Source of the DNA: Sporosarcina sp. NCCP-2716 | Lineage (GTDB): Bacteria; Bacillota; Bacilli; Bacillales_A; Planococcaceae | Direction of reading: 5' to 3' | Length of the DNA: 64,000 nucleotides | Assembly (NCBI RefSeq): GCF_023707985.1 | Contig: NZ_BRCF01000007.1 | Location: 124,001 to 188,000, forward strand | In this document: positions 32,834 to 42,483 of the stretch, piece after piece | Layout: each line of letters opens with the position of its first letter | Numbering within the stretch: the stretch's first letter is position 1 | Made by a program: the position numbers and the translations under genes | Notes under the pieces: model-generated | Told to the model about the DNA's origin: nothing | Databases searched by the model: none | The model's input: the letters and a program-made list of their open reading frames with translations, nothing else

Positions 32834-33490
32834 TCAGTAGCGGACGTTCTTCACAAAACTCCATTTCGTTTCGTCCGCCAGCTCCGCGAGGGACACTTCT
32901 AGGTTCCCGCCGAGGTGGACGACGTCGCCATGGATGGCGATGACCATCGCTTCGAATGCATGCTCACTGCCCAGCCGATGGCAGATGTCTCCGATGACCG
33001 GAAGGTAGCGTTCCTTCGCTGCAGCTGCCGGTGAATCGTCCGGATCATCCGTTTCGAGATCGGGATCCTGCCGGTCGATGACAGTTGCGCCCTCAAGCAG
33101 CTCAGGCACCATCACCCAGTACTCATTGAACCGGATACCGTTGGAGTGATTGGTGATGACCCCGTTTCCTTCAACGGAGGAGACGGCCTCGATCGTGTTC
33201 AGATGATGCTGGTCGAGCGGATCAGGTTTGGGGTTGATGACGATGATGTAGTTGCCGACTTCCGCTTTGACGGTCTTGTCCAATGTGTACCTCACGTGGT
33301 TGAACATAAAGCTGTCGAGGTGCTGAGGTTTGTAGAAGTCAATTTCTTTCGCGGTCGCGAGCTGCTGCTTGAAGTCCTCCAGCCGGATGAGGTGGACGGA
33401 CTTCTTGAAGAACGGCTTTACTGAGTAGACTTTGTGCAGTCTGTTTTTGTAGTAGACGAATTGGCCTTTCCGGACGTTTACGAGTTTCAT
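32834..33490 (-). CDS. Conserved hypothetical protein (218 residues)
   Basis: Starts MKLVNVRKGQFVYYKNRLHKVYSVKPFFKKSVHLIRLEDF with an SH3/KOW-like beta start, then a second beta-rich region (YTLDKTVKAEVGNYIIVINPKPD) and an acidic hinge (DPDLETDDPDDS). Cytoplasmic, no signal. AAAGGCGGGG lies about 7 nt upstream of the ATG. I believe it is conserved in Bacillaceae and Planococcaceae but I cannot name it. The gene upstream on the same strand is the BCCT transporter, which may share a transcript (38 nt gap). Confidence 0.7.
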   Translation of the reverse strand: MKLVNVRKGQFVYYKNRLHKVYSVKPFFKKSVHLIRLEDFKQQLATAKEIDFYKPQHLDSFMFNHVRYTLDKTVKAEVGNYIIVINPKPDPLDQHHLNTIEAVSSVEGNGVITNHSNGIRFNEYWVMVPELLEGATVIDRQDPDLETDDPDDSPAAAAKERYLPVIGDICHRLGSEHAFEAMVIAIHGDVVHLGGNLEVSLAELADETKWSFVKNVRY

Positions 33491-33528
33491 GGTTCATCCC
33501 CGCCTTTCAGTAAATAACGTGCAGTTTC

Positions 33529-35004
33529 TTATGGTTCGTTCTGCCGGATGGTCCTGTAGAAGGAGACGACCATGGCCAGCAGGATGAAGGAAAACGGCAG
33601 GGCCGCTATAATGAGCATGTTCTGGAAACCTTTGATGCCCCCTGAGTACAAGACGATGGCCGCCATCGCCGACATCAGGAGTCCCCAGACAATCTTCACG
33701 ACGTTCGAAGGGTTGAGCTGCCCGCCTGTACTGAACATCCCGAGGACGAACGTGGCGGAATCGGCTGATGTGATGAAGAAAATGGCGATGACTAAAACCG
33801 TCAGCATGGAAAGCACGGTTCCCAGCGGATAGTGGGTATACATGCCGAACGTAACGGTTTCCGTCGCAAGCTCGGAAAGCTTCGCGATGCCGTGCTGTTC
33901 CAAGTTAAGCGCCGACCCGCCAAATACAGCGAAGAAGATGAACGTGACGAGCGTCGGGGCGATCAGGACTCCGATGATGAACTCGCGGATCGTCCGCCCT
34001 CTCGACACCCGGGCGATGAACATCCCGACGAAAGGCGCCCAGGAGATCCACCACGCCCAGTAGAACAGTGTCCAGTCGTTGACAAATTGCCGTTTGTTCT
34101 CATTGACCGGTTTCAAGTCGAAGCTCATCTCCACGAAGTGGCTGATGTAATTTCCGAATGACGTCACGAACATATTCAGGATGTAGACGGTCGGGCCGAC
34201 GAAAAAGACTGCCAGCAGCAAGATTGACGCGAGCCACAAGTTGGCCGTGCTGAGGTACTTGATGCCGTTGCCGAGTCCCGACCAGGCAGATGCAATGAAG
34301 ATCACGGTAGCGATGGCCAGGATGATCATTTGGAACCAGAACGCATTCGGCGCATCGAACAGGAACGTCAGTCCGCTGTTGATCTGCGCGGAGCCGAAAC
34401 CGAGGGTGGAGGCAACACCGATCACCGTGGCAAAGATGGCAAGCGTATCGATGATCTGACCGAGCGTCCCCCGCATCATTTTTTGGCCGAGCAGCGGTAC
34501 GAGTGTCGCGCTGATCAGCCCCGGTGCGCCGACACGGAATTTGAAATACGCAAAGATCAGCGCAACGACAGCATAGAGGCCCCATCCGTGGAATCCCCAG
34601 TGGAGGAAAGTATATTGAAGAGAATCCAAGATCGCCTGCTCGGAGCCGGGCTCGGCATTCGGCGACTGGATGAACGCATGGGAAATGGTTTCAGCTGTCG
34701 TGAAGAACATCAGACCGATGCCCATCCCGGCGCTGAATAGCATCGCGAACCAGGCCGGCAGACTGAAATCAGGCTCTTCGTCATCTTTGCCGAGCCTCAC
34801 ACTTCCATACTTGGAAAACAACATATAAATGCAGAAACTGATCAGTGCCACGATGACGAGCGTATAGAACCAGCCGAAGTCATTGGAAATGACGGCAGTC
34901 GTCTTCTCGGTGACCTTGTTCAGATTGTCCGGGGCGAAGAACCCCCAGACGACAATCGCCGTACAGATGGCGACCGCGTACCAGAATACTTTTGTGATAT
35001 GCAA
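33529..35004 (-). CDS. BCCT-family transporter for betaine/choline/carnitine
   Basis: A 491-residue membrane protein with 12 helices. Typical BCCT sites are present: AGMGIGLMFFTTAETISH (sodium and substrate binding in helix 3), WGFHGWGLYAV, and FYWAWWISWAPFVGMFIARVSRGRTIREF (the aromatic box and signature). It imports compatible solutes such as glycine betaine with sodium, helping in osmotic stress. GGAGGAG is about 9 nt upstream. It lacks the long C-terminal regulatory tail seen in OpuD/BetP proteins, ending only seven residues after the last helix. The exact substrate cannot be read from sequence. Confidence 0.93.
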   Translation of the reverse strand: MHITKVFWYAVAICTAIVVWGFFAPDNLNKVTEKTTAVISNDFGWFYTLVIVALISFCIYMLFSKYGSVRLGKDDEEPDFSLPAWFAMLFSAGMGIGLMFFTTAETISHAFIQSPNAEPGSEQAILDSLQYTFLHWGFHGWGLYAVVALIFAYFKFRVGAPGLISATLVPLLGQKMMRGTLGQIIDTLAIFATVIGVASTLGFGSAQINSGLTFLFDAPNAFWFQMIILAIATVIFIASAWSGLGNGIKYLSTANLWLASILLLAVFFVGPTVYILNMFVTSFGNYISHFVEMSFDLKPVNENKRQFVNDWTLFYWAWWISWAPFVGMFIARVSRGRTIREFIIGVLIAPTLVTFIFFAVFGGSALNLEQHGIAKLSELATETVTFGMYTHYPLGTVLSMLTVLVIAIFFITSADSATFVLGMFSTGGQLNPSNVVKIVWGLLMSAMAAIVLYSGGIKGFQNMLIIAALPFSFILLAMVVSFYRTIRQNEP

Positions 35005-35204
35005 ACAAACTCCTCCGTTCTATTCATGATGCACGGATGTGTCAATAGTGTAGTGTTCCACATCCTTTAGCCCTACAAACCCCCTTTTCAGCTGCGCGGA
35101 CAATTTTGTGCGCAGCATTTACTAATGCTTCGCGGCTGCATGGAAATCAGGCAGTCTGGCTGGTACTCCATGGACTGACGTTACCCGCTCTTTGTGTCAG
35201 TCGG

Positions 35205-35651
35205 TCACTCTGTCACCTTCCTCACTAAGTACACAGATTGTTCCAGATCCCGAAAACCGTTCTTCTGATAAAACGGATACGCCGGCACGTCTTTCTCCGT
35301 CGTGAGTGCAATGTGGCGAATCCCCTTTTCTTTCAGAATTCCGTTCATCAGCGACAGGAATCGGCTGCCCGCCCCTTGGTTCTGGTATTGGCGGGAGACG
35401 AAAAACTCCCGGATGAAATACTCCCGGCCTTCCCACCAGTTGAACACATACCCGAGCGAACCGCCGATCAGCTTACCGTCCTCATCCATAAGAGCGAGTG
35501 AGAGTGAATTGCTGTTGCCGGTCAGATCCTCCATATATGCATCCAGCTGTTCGTCCGTCCATTGGTCAAACCACGGATCGTTTGAGAATACGTCGAGAAA
35601 CAATGTCTTCATGTCCTCTAATTGCGGCGGTTCCATCAGTCGTACTTCCAT
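35205..35651 (-). CDS. GNAT-family N-acetyltransferase
   Basis: A 148-residue GNAT fold protein. The acetyl-CoA pyrophosphate loop is seen as SRQYQNQGAGSRFLSLM (Q-x-x-G-x-G/A), preceded by strand REYFIREFFV and followed by IALTTEKDVPAYPFYQKNGF. It transfers an acetyl group from acetyl-CoA to an unknown amine. A G-rich ribosome site is close before the ATG. Stands alone. Confidence 0.9.
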   Translation of the reverse strand: MEVRLMEPPQLEDMKTLFLDVFSNDPWFDQWTDEQLDAYMEDLTGNSNSLSLALMDEDGKLIGGSLGYVFNWWEGREYFIREFFVSRQYQNQGAGSRFLSLMNGILKEKGIRHIALTTEKDVPAYPFYQKNGFRDLEQSVYLVRKVTE

Positions 35652-35746
35652 TTGTCCTGCCCCCTTCCTAACGGCACTTCATCCTCGGCCAACCTCAAGG
35701 CCGACACACACGGGGGATTATACCACACTGAGCGTCAGGGGATTTG

Positions 35747-36739
35747 TCATTCCCCTACCATTCCATCGTGATCATTGTCCCGCATGTATTTGTATAACCA
35801 GTGGTCGCTGGTGATCGGCATACTGAATCCTGCTGCTTTCGCTTCTGCGATGGTCACCATTCCGTTACCATTCGTATCGACACTGGAAAGATCGCCTTCG
35901 TCTGATGAAGAATTTGCGGGTTCAGAGTTGGGTTTCGATTCGTTCTTGTTGGTTCCGGTAAGCCCGAGAGATTCGTTGACATCGTCCGGGTTTTGGTTAT
36001 CAAAATCATCTGTGACCTGGTTGCCTTTCACCGTATAAGTGTAGTGGTAGTGCGAAGGGATCTGTGTTTCTGTATCCGGATATGTAATGATCGCTTCAAA
36101 GTGCTCGGCGCCGCCTGCGGTCCGGATCACTTTTTCCATATAGGCCTGGTCACCATGCCGGTTGAGCGTACTGTCTTGCGGGGTGATATTATACGCATTG
36201 GACACCCCTCCAAGCGAATCGGCGATGACATGCCCTTCATCCAGCGTGGCGCTTTCGACACCCGGCACCTTGGCTTCATCCGAGTAGTATCTCCCGGCCG
36301 TTGTTATAGACTCTGTACGGTCGTCTTGTAGAATGATTTCGTCTGCAACCACGCGCACCAGCTGGCCGTACTCATTCGTGAATCCCCAGTATTCACGGTC
36401 ACCGTACCCGATGTCGACGACAACATTCGGTTCGCGATGTCCGGACAGATCACCGCCATCCACTTCGATCCGTCTGTATCCGGCGAACTGCTCTTCCTGT
36501 TGCTGGGCTTCAGCGGCCGCGGCATCGGGCTGCTCGGATTTTTCAGGCTCAGTTACTTCAGCTGCCGGCTCTGCTGCGGGAGTTGTCTCTGTCTCCTCCG
36601 TATCCACCGCGTCTGTTGTGACTGCCGCCTGTTCCTGTGAACTCTCCTGCTCATCAATTTGAGCGGTTTCCCCCGGCTCCGTACAGCCTGCCAGCAACAG
36701 CATTGTTGCCGATACTATCAAATAGTGTAGTTTTTTCAT
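35747..36739 (-). CDS. Secreted lipoprotein DNA/RNA non-specific endonuclease with calcium-binding-like tail
   Basis: A 330-residue protein. Signal peptide with lipobox LLLAGC (Cys19), then a Glu/Ala/Thr-rich linker (about 20-85), then a DNA/RNA non-specific endonuclease domain (about 86-235): GHVIADSLGG (with His and Asp of the metal site), AYNITPQDSTLNRHG (Asn/Gln pair), and ME. Then a linker and a tail with DTNGNGMVTIAEAKAAGF and DNDHDGMVGE, two EF-hand/Excalibur-like calcium loops. It probably digests extracellular DNA at the cell surface. AGGAG lies 9 nt upstream of the ATG. Not linked to an immunity gene, so it is not a toxin of the LXG type. Confidence 0.8.
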   Translation of the reverse strand: MKKLHYLIVSATMLLLAGCTEPGETAQIDEQESSQEQAAVTTDAVDTEETETTPAAEPAAEVTEPEKSEQPDAAAAEAQQQEEQFAGYRRIEVDGGDLSGHREPNVVVDIGYGDREYWGFTNEYGQLVRVVADEIILQDDRTESITTAGRYYSDEAKVPGVESATLDEGHVIADSLGGVSNAYNITPQDSTLNRHGDQAYMEKVIRTAGGAEHFEAIITYPDTETQIPSHYHYTYTVKGNQVTDDFDNQNPDDVNESLGLTGTNKNESKPNSEPANSSSDEGDLSSVDTNGNGMVTIAEAKAAGFSMPITSDHWLYKYMRDNDHDGMVGE

Positions 36740-36985
36740 TCATAATGACTCCTGTACATGGGAATTTATTCAGCCTGCACGGATACATCCTGTGCAAACA
36801 CACAAATTCCATGGTACGTCTAATCCAGCTGGAACGCAACGGGAATTCCCGTAGTGTAGAATGAAAAAGTGATGTTCATAATTTGTCCCGCACCTATTCC
36901 GACGGCGGTTGTGGTGAAAATCTCAGATCCGGGGACACCGCTTTAATCCGTAATAGCAGAAAGCAGTATCAGCCGGCAGCCTGCC
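36740..36985. other. Intergenic region between the endonuclease and uvrA2 genes
   Basis: About 250 nt with no gene. It carries an inverted repeat at 36763-36815 (GGAATTT.../AAATTCC outside and GCACAGGAT/ATCCGTGC inside), which has GCACAGG like the dispersed palindromes but otherwise differs. Confidence 0.4.
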
Positions 36986-36988
36986 CTG

Positions 36989-39259
36989 TCACCCTTCCAC
37001 CGCTTCCCGCAGCCATTTTGCCGTAGCTGTGTCCGCCAGCAGCATGTCGGCCGGCGTGCCTTCGAACAGTACCGAACCGCCCTGCTTTCCGCCGCCAGGC
37101 CCCATTTCGATGATCCAGTCGCTTGCTGCGAGCATGTCCAGATTGTGGTCGATGATGATGACCGAGTTGCCGCGCTGCACAAGTTTCTGAAAGACGTCGA
37201 GCAGTTTCTTCCTATCTTCTGCGTGCAAGCCGGAAGACGGTTCATCCAGCAAATAGATCTGGCCTTCCTTCTGCAGCTGGCTCGCGAGTTTCAGCCGCTG
37301 GATCTCCCCTCCGCTCAGCGAACTGGTCGTCTGCCCGAGTGTCAGGTAGCCGAGTCCGACGTCCTGCAGCGTCTTCACCCGGTTCAGGATCTTCGGCTGC
37401 GTGAAATAATCGCGTGCCTCCTCGATCGTCAGCGCCAAGATCTCGACGATGTTCTTCCCTTCGTATCGATAGGATAGCGCTTCATCGGAGTACCGCGTGC
37501 CGCCGCATGCTTCACACGAAATCGTTACCGGGTCCGCAAATGCCACTTCGGGCGTCAGCACTCCTTTCCCTTTGCAGACGGGACAGGCGCCGAGCGAGTT
37601 GAAACTGAACAATCCAGCCGGCTGCCCGGTCGCTTTTGCGAATGTCGCGCGGATGTCATCCATGATGCCCATATAGGTCGCCATCGTGGAGCGGCTGGAA
37701 ATTCCGATGCCCCCTTGTTCGACCGTGATCGATTCAGAATGCCGGCTTTTGAATGCTTCCAATATGAGTGAACTTTTCCCCGAACCGGACACGCCGCACA
37801 CAGCGGTAAAAACACCTTTCGGAATGTGGATATCCACGTGCTGCAAGTTATTGTTGGACGCTCGTTCGATCGAAAAGCTGCCCGTCCGCTCCCTAGGATG
37901 CTTGTTGACGGTCAGTTGGTGCTGAAGCGCAAGGGCGGTCGGGGATTCTTTCATTCCCGACGCATCTCCGGCATAGATCACTTCCCCGCCGTTCGCCCCA
38001 GCTCCCGGCCCCATCTCGATGATTTCATCCGCCATCTGGATGACGGCCAGATTGTGTTCGATGACGATGACCGTATTATGCTGTTCTTTGATGCGGCGGA
38101 GCATCTGAATGAGCAGTTCTACTTCGCTCGGATGAAGCCCCGCACTCGGTTCATCGAAAATGTACGTAATATTATTGAGACTGCTGCCAAGATGCCGGGC
38201 GATCTTCACACGCTGGGCTTCCCCTCCAGACAAAGTAGCCATCTTCCTCGAGAGGCTCAGATAGCCGAGCCCCATGTCGATCAGCTGGATGACGAACGGA
38301 ATGGCCTGCTGGGCGATCGATTTCCCCATCGGCTCCTGGATGGCCTGCAGTTCCCGGAGCAGTTCAGGCAGCTCGAGCTGATCGTAGTCTGCAATGTTGA
38401 GTCCGTTGATTTTGCTGGCCAGCACTGCCGGATTGAGGCCGGACCCTTGGCACGTATGGCAGGGGGCATGCGTAGACATCGCTAACACGTCCTCCTGGGA
38501 TAAGGATTTCAGCTTCGAGATATCCCGGTTGATGTAAACCCGTGTGAACCGCGGCAGCAGCCCGTCCCACTCGGCGTTATGCGGCCCGTTCTTTGTATGG
38601 AACGGCGCATAGGCCCGTTCCCCCTCCCGCGGGCCATACAATAGAAGGTGGAGCGTCTCTTCCGGATAATCCTTCAGCGGCAGATCTGGATCGAACAGGC
38701 CGCACGTCATCATCCAATGCCCTTGCCAGCCGGACGGCGACAATGGCTTGAACTGCACCGCCCGATCGCGCAGTGATTTATTGAAATCGACCAGCTTATT
38801 GACGTCCGGCGCGATCACTTCACCGAAGCCGCCGCATTCCGGGCAGCTGCCGAACGAACTGTGGCTCGAGAAATCAGTAGCGGAACCGATAGACGGCTGC
38901 CCAATCCTCGAAAACAGCAGCCGCAGCAGCGGATGGATATCCATATACGTCCCGACCGTCGACCGCGTATTGCTGCCGATCGGCTTCTGCTCCACCACGA
39001 CGACCGGACTTAAGTTTTGCATCAGATCCGCCTGCGGCCGTTCATACCGCGGCATCTGGTTCCGGACATACAGCGGATAGTTCATCGTCATCTGCCGCCG
39101 GCTCTCCGTCGCCAGCGTATCGAACACGACCGAACTCTTGCCCGATCCCGACAGTCCGGTGAACACGACTATTCTTTCTTTCGGTATGGTAAGGTCAATG
39201 TTTTTCAGATTGTTTTCTTTGAGGCCTTTTAGGATGATTTGGTCATTGGTGTCTGCCAT
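36989..39259 (-). CDS. uvrA2: UvrA2-type ABC ATPase (short UvrA paralog)
   Basis: A 756-residue protein with two ABC ATPase modules: Walker A GLSGSGKSS and GVSGSGKSS, signatures LSGGEAQRVKIARHL and LSGGEIQRLKLASQL, and Walker B YIFDEPSAGL and YLLDEPSSGL. Zinc-finger Cys pairs CPECGGFG, CHTCQGSG, CPVCKGKG and CEACGGTRY are present. Standard UvrA is about 940 residues; this form lacks the UvrB-binding insert and is known as class II UvrA (UvrA2), often linked to resistance to DNA-binding drugs. It likely acts with DNA but not in the normal UvrB loading. The ATG has an AAAGGA site rather far upstream. No UvrB gene is nearby. Confidence 0.9.
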   Translation of the reverse strand: MADTNDQIILKGLKENNLKNIDLTIPKERIVVFTGLSGSGKSSVVFDTLATESRRQMTMNYPLYVRNQMPRYERPQADLMQNLSPVVVVEQKPIGSNTRSTVGTYMDIHPLLRLLFSRIGQPSIGSATDFSSHSSFGSCPECGGFGEVIAPDVNKLVDFNKSLRDRAVQFKPLSPSGWQGHWMMTCGLFDPDLPLKDYPEETLHLLLYGPREGERAYAPFHTKNGPHNAEWDGLLPRFTRVYINRDISKLKSLSQEDVLAMSTHAPCHTCQGSGLNPAVLASKINGLNIADYDQLELPELLRELQAIQEPMGKSIAQQAIPFVIQLIDMGLGYLSLSRKMATLSGGEAQRVKIARHLGSSLNNITYIFDEPSAGLHPSEVELLIQMLRRIKEQHNTVIVIEHNLAVIQMADEIIEMGPGAGANGGEVIYAGDASGMKESPTALALQHQLTVNKHPRERTGSFSIERASNNNLQHVDIHIPKGVFTAVCGVSGSGKSSLILEAFKSRHSESITVEQGGIGISSRSTMATYMGIMDDIRATFAKATGQPAGLFSFNSLGACPVCKGKGVLTPEVAFADPVTISCEACGGTRYSDEALSYRYEGKNIVEILALTIEEARDYFTQPKILNRVKTLQDVGLGYLTLGQTTSSLSGGEIQRLKLASQLQKEGQIYLLDEPSSGLHAEDRKKLLDVFQKLVQRGNSVIIIDHNLDMLAASDWIIEMGPGGGKQGGSVLFEGTPADMLLADTATAKWLREAVEG

Positions 39260-39643
39260 GGGATGGTTTCGTTCCTTTCGTGTTTGGATGGTTTGTTTCT
39301 GTATACCCTACCATACCGGATTTATGAATTGTTTACCCATGACGTTGATCAATGAACACTTAGAGTCCCCGGAATCCGGTCCGCGTTTACTGTTCAGTAT
39401 TCACTCCAAGAGACTGAAAAATCCTCCCGAGCCATTCGTCCGGGGGGGACATGAAACACAATTCTCTATTCTATTGACAGCTGCAGACCATTGCCGCCAG
39501 CCTGCCACAATTCAATGAGCCTCAGGTGATATACCCTTTGCCCTCGAGCAAGCAAACAGCAGTTCAACTGCATACTCTGGTGATCGAGGGATAAAAGATT
39601 TTACAGACACTTAATGACCCTAATTAAACAACAAAAGAACCGG
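39260..39643. other. Intergenic region holding a remnant of the rlmCD 3' end
   Basis: About 380 nt. The part 39424-39535 aligns by eye with 40962-41060, which is the terminator and last codons of rlmCD: both share CCCGA-CCAT-CGT and CATTGCCGCCAGCCTGCC. On the minus strand it still reads IELWQAGGNGLQ, like the real C-terminus [12 protein letters not shown]. This suggests a past duplication or replacement. Otherwise no gene is seen. Confidence 0.6.
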
Positions 39644-40216
39644 TCAATTCGTTTTCTGCGCAACGAGCATGTATAGCGATTCCGATGGGAAGTGTTTCCC
39701 CGTTATCCGGAATCCGGCTTCCTTCATTTCTCGCTCCATTCCCTCCAAGTTAATTCTTGGTCCTTTATCGGGACTTCCTTTTGGTTCAAGTTCCAGACAG
39801 ATAAGATAGCCTTCTTTTTTCAATACATTTCTCATTTGCTGTAAGAGTGGCCCTAATGGCTGAATTTCATGCAGGACAAGAGAAGCGATGATTATATCGA
39901 TAGTGCCATCAGGTAAAGGAAGTTCCTCCATACTTCCTTGCACCGGGACAATATTCTCAAGCTGTACCTTCAAGGATTTTTCCATTATTATCTCAATCAT
40001 TGCAGCATCGATATCTAAAGCGTATACTTTGCCCGTTGTCATCTTCGCCACTGGGATGGAAAAATAACCGGTTCCAGCGCCGAAGTCCAAGACGCTGTCC
40101 GTTTCTTTTAGTGGAATCATCCTCAGCAATTGTTCCGGGGAGAATTCCTTTCTTCGTCCGGGACTCTCCAAGTACGATACTTTTCCTTTGCTGTGCTTCT
40201 CATGTGGGTGATGCAT
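39644..40216 (-). CDS. Class I SAM-dependent methyltransferase
   Basis: A 190-residue methyltransferase with the Rossmann motif VLDFGAGTGYFSIPVAKMTTGKVYALDID (motif I and acidic end of strand 2), then VPVQGSMEELPLPDGTIDIIIASLVLHEI (motifs II and III). The substrate is unknown; UbiE-like. It is 93 nt downstream of an Rrf2-family regulator on the same strand, and both sit between rlmCD and its duplicated end, so it may be a regulated cassette. Confidence 0.85.
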   Translation of the reverse strand: MHHPHEKHSKGKVSYLESPGRRKEFSPEQLLRMIPLKETDSVLDFGAGTGYFSIPVAKMTTGKVYALDIDAAMIEIIMEKSLKVQLENIVPVQGSMEELPLPDGTIDIIIASLVLHEIQPLGPLLQQMRNVLKKEGYLICLELEPKGSPDKGPRINLEGMEREMKEAGFRITGKHFPSESLYMLVAQKTN

Positions 40217-40307
40217 ATATATCCTCCTATTCTAATCAGCTGTTTAAGCATGCTGTTTATCCTCGTTGAATTTTTCTTCTGTCAGTGCTGGTACTAATAA
40301 CTTCCGG

Positions 40308-40709
40308 TTACTTCTGCTTGGATTCTGCTTCTTTAGCTATATCGATCAAGAGCTTTGAATTCAATTCACTTTTCATATTTTCCTCTGCCTGCCACATGAC
40401 TTTCTCAATTGCACAGCCCTCATGATGAATGGAGCAGTCGAATAAGCTTGTATCTCCTTCAATCGCATGAATGACATCCAAAAAGGATATTTCATGTTTT
40501 GTTCTGGAGACTTTATAGCCTCCCTTCGCTCCTGGCGTTGACTCAATCAACCCAGCTTTCGCAAGTTTGGTTAATATCTTAGAGAGATACGTCGGGGAAA
40601 GATGTTGCATTTCGGCTAATTCCTGTACTCCCACCAAGCTCTCCCTGGGCTGCAGTATTAAATGCACCATTGTGTGCAAGGCGTAGTTTGTCGCGTTTGA
40701 ATACTTCAT
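40308..40709 (-). CDS. Rrf2-family transcriptional regulator
   Basis: A 133-residue winged-helix protein: MKYSNATNYALHTMVHLIL, then VQELAEMQHLSPTYLSKILTKLAKAGLIESTPGAKGGYKVSR (recognition helix and wing). Cysteines at about 96 and 103 (FDCSIHHEGCAIEKV) are at the place of the iron-sulfur cluster ligands of NsrR/IscR, but only two of the usual three are visible, so a cluster is uncertain. ATG 40709 has GGGAGG 6 nt upstream. It likely represses itself and the methyltransferase gene behind it. Confidence 0.9.
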   Translation of the reverse strand: MKYSNATNYALHTMVHLILQPRESLVGVQELAEMQHLSPTYLSKILTKLAKAGLIESTPGAKGGYKVSRTKHEISFLDVIHAIEGDTSLFDCSIHHEGCAIEKVMWQAEENMKSELNSKLLIDIAKEAESKQK

Positions 40710-40961
40710 ACATATCCTCCCTTTCATTTACGGATATCACGGACTCTTGATATCCTTAATAAAATTAAACCTATCACGATCGATGCAGATAGTCAACGTA
40801 AAGATTTATAACTCCTCTTTTTGATATTCACCAAATTACGTTTAGGCATGTCGTTATTCAGATCAATGATCAATTAAAATCGACACCTTCCGAAGACAGA
40901 AACCCTTGAGGAAAGCCAAAAAATAAAATGCCCTTAAGCAGGCCCCTGGCAGACAATAAAT

Positions 40962-40986
40962 CCCCCGAACCATCCGTTCGAGGGAA
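40962..40986 (-). terminator. Terminator of rlmCD
   Basis: Hairpin TCCC-CGAA / TTCG-AGGGA, 20 nt after the rlmCD stop codon. A near-copy occurs at 39428-39448. Confidence 0.6.
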
Positions 40987-41006
40987 CATAAAACATACAT
41001 CATTAT

Positions 41007-42404
41007 TTAGCTAGAGATCACAACATCATTGCCGCCAGCCTGCCTTAATTCAAGCCACGTTACGCACTCCACGTGCGTTGAGTGAGGGAACATATCCACC
41101 GGCTGCACTTCCTGCGTCTGGTAACCGCCGTCCTCTAGAATTCGCAAATCACGGGCGAGCGTGGCCGGATTACAGGAAACGTAGACGATGCGGCCCGGTT
41201 TGTGGGTAAGGATCGTCTCGAGCAGTTTTTCGTCGCAGCCTTTCCGCGGCGGGTCGACGACGAGGACGTCGAACGTTTTGTCTTCGCTGTACCATTTCGG
41301 GATGACGTCTTCGGATGCGCCGGTTTCGAAGTGTGCGTTCGTGATGCCGTTTAGCGCGGCGTTCCGTTTCGCGTCTTCGATCGCCTGCGGGACGATTTCG
41401 ACGCCGTACACTTCTTTCGCCTCCTTCGCGAGGAACAGCGAGATTGTGCCGATGCCGCAGTACGCGTCGATGACGGTTTCAGTACCTGTAAGCTTGGCGT
41501 ATTGGAGCGCCTGGCTGTAGAGCGTTTCCGTCTGCACGGGGTTCACTTGGTAGAACGAGCGCGCGGAAATCTCGAAGTCGGTGCCGCCGATCGAGTCGAT
41601 GATGACGTCCTTGCCGTAGAGGCACAGGGTTTGATCGCCAAAGATGACGTTGGTCTTCTGTGTGTTGACGTTCTGCATGATCGACGTGACGTCCGGGACG
41701 GTTCGTTTGATGACCTCGATGACTTGCGCGGCTTCCGGGAATTTGCGGCGTGCGGTGACGAGGACGACCATGAGCTCGCCGGTCGCGCGGGCTTTCCGGA
41801 CGACGAGGTGGCGCAGGAAGCCTTTGTTTGTCTGTTCGTTATAAGCATCTATGCCGAGGATCTGCAGCTCGCGTTTCAGCATCGCCATCAGGTCGTCTGC
41901 TTCGGTGCTCTGGATGATGCAAGTGTCGGTGTCGACAATATGATGCGTCTTCGAGCGGTAGAAGCCCGAGACGATGCGGCCGTCGCGCTCGCTGAACGGG
42001 ATCTGCGATTTGTTGCGATATCGCCATGGGTCGTCCATACCGATTGTCGGGTGGACCGGAACGTCCGGGAGTTTAGCGATGCGGTCCATCACGTCGCGGA
42101 CGGTTTTCTGTTTCTGCTTCAGCTGCGCCTCGTACGTCAGGTGCTGGATCTGGCAGCCGCCGCATTCCGGATAGACGTGGCACGGGCCGGTGATCCGGTC
42201 GGGCGAAGGCGTGAGAATGTTGAGCAGTTTGGCGAAGCCGTAGTTCTTCAGCGTCTTGCCGACTTTCACTTCGACTTCCTCGCCCGGCAGCGCGCCGGGG
42301 ATGAAGAGCGGATAGCCCTGCACTTTGCCGACGCCGGAGCCGTCGTGCGTGAGATCTTCTATGTGAACGATGAGCCGGTCGTTTTGGTGTACTGCATACG
42401 TCAT
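41007..42404 (-). CDS. rlmCD: 23S rRNA (uracil-5-)-methyltransferase RlmCD (TrmA family)
   Basis: A 465-residue enzyme. N-terminal TRAM RNA-binding domain (about 8-65), an iron-sulfur-type Cys cluster ([14 protein letters not shown], about 83-96), then the methyltransferase domain with [13 protein letters not shown] (SAM site) and the catalytic Cys in [12 protein letters not shown], general base Glu in HVECV. In Bacillus subtilis YefA methylates U747 and U1939 of 23S rRNA. The ATG is preceded by a GGAGG region. Synteny with dgkB and gatCAB agrees with Bacillus. A tandem repeat array lies upstream (42484-42646). Confidence 0.95.
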   Translation of the reverse strand: MTYAVHQNDRLIVHIEDLTHDGSGVGKVQGYPLFIPGALPGEEVEVKVGKTLKNYGFAKLLNILTPSPDRITGPCHVYPECGGCQIQHLTYEAQLKQKQKTVRDVMDRIAKLPDVPVHPTIGMDDPWRYRNKSQIPFSERDGRIVSGFYRSKTHHIVDTDTCIIQSTEADDLMAMLKRELQILGIDAYNEQTNKGFLRHLVVRKARATGELMVVLVTARRKFPEAAQVIEVIKRTVPDVTSIMQNVNTQKTNVIFGDQTLCLYGKDVIIDSIGGTDFEISARSFYQVNPVQTETLYSQALQYAKLTGTETVIDAYCGIGTISLFLAKEAKEVYGVEIVPQAIEDAKRNAALNGITNAHFETGASEDVIPKWYSEDKTFDVLVVDPPRKGCDEKLLETILTHKPGRIVYVSCNPATLARDLRILEDGGYQTQEVQPVDMFPHSTHVECVTWLELRQAGGNDVVISS

Positions 42405-42483
42405 GGTTTGTTGCCTCCGTTTTGTGGTCTAAGTTGTAGTTTACCATAGGTGGGGGTTCTATGGCTTGGGGAGATGGGCTGGG

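Noticed and set aside
36763..36815. Further copy of the dispersed palindrome
   Set aside because: It shares only GCACAGG; arms and centre differ from R1-R3, so it was not counted.
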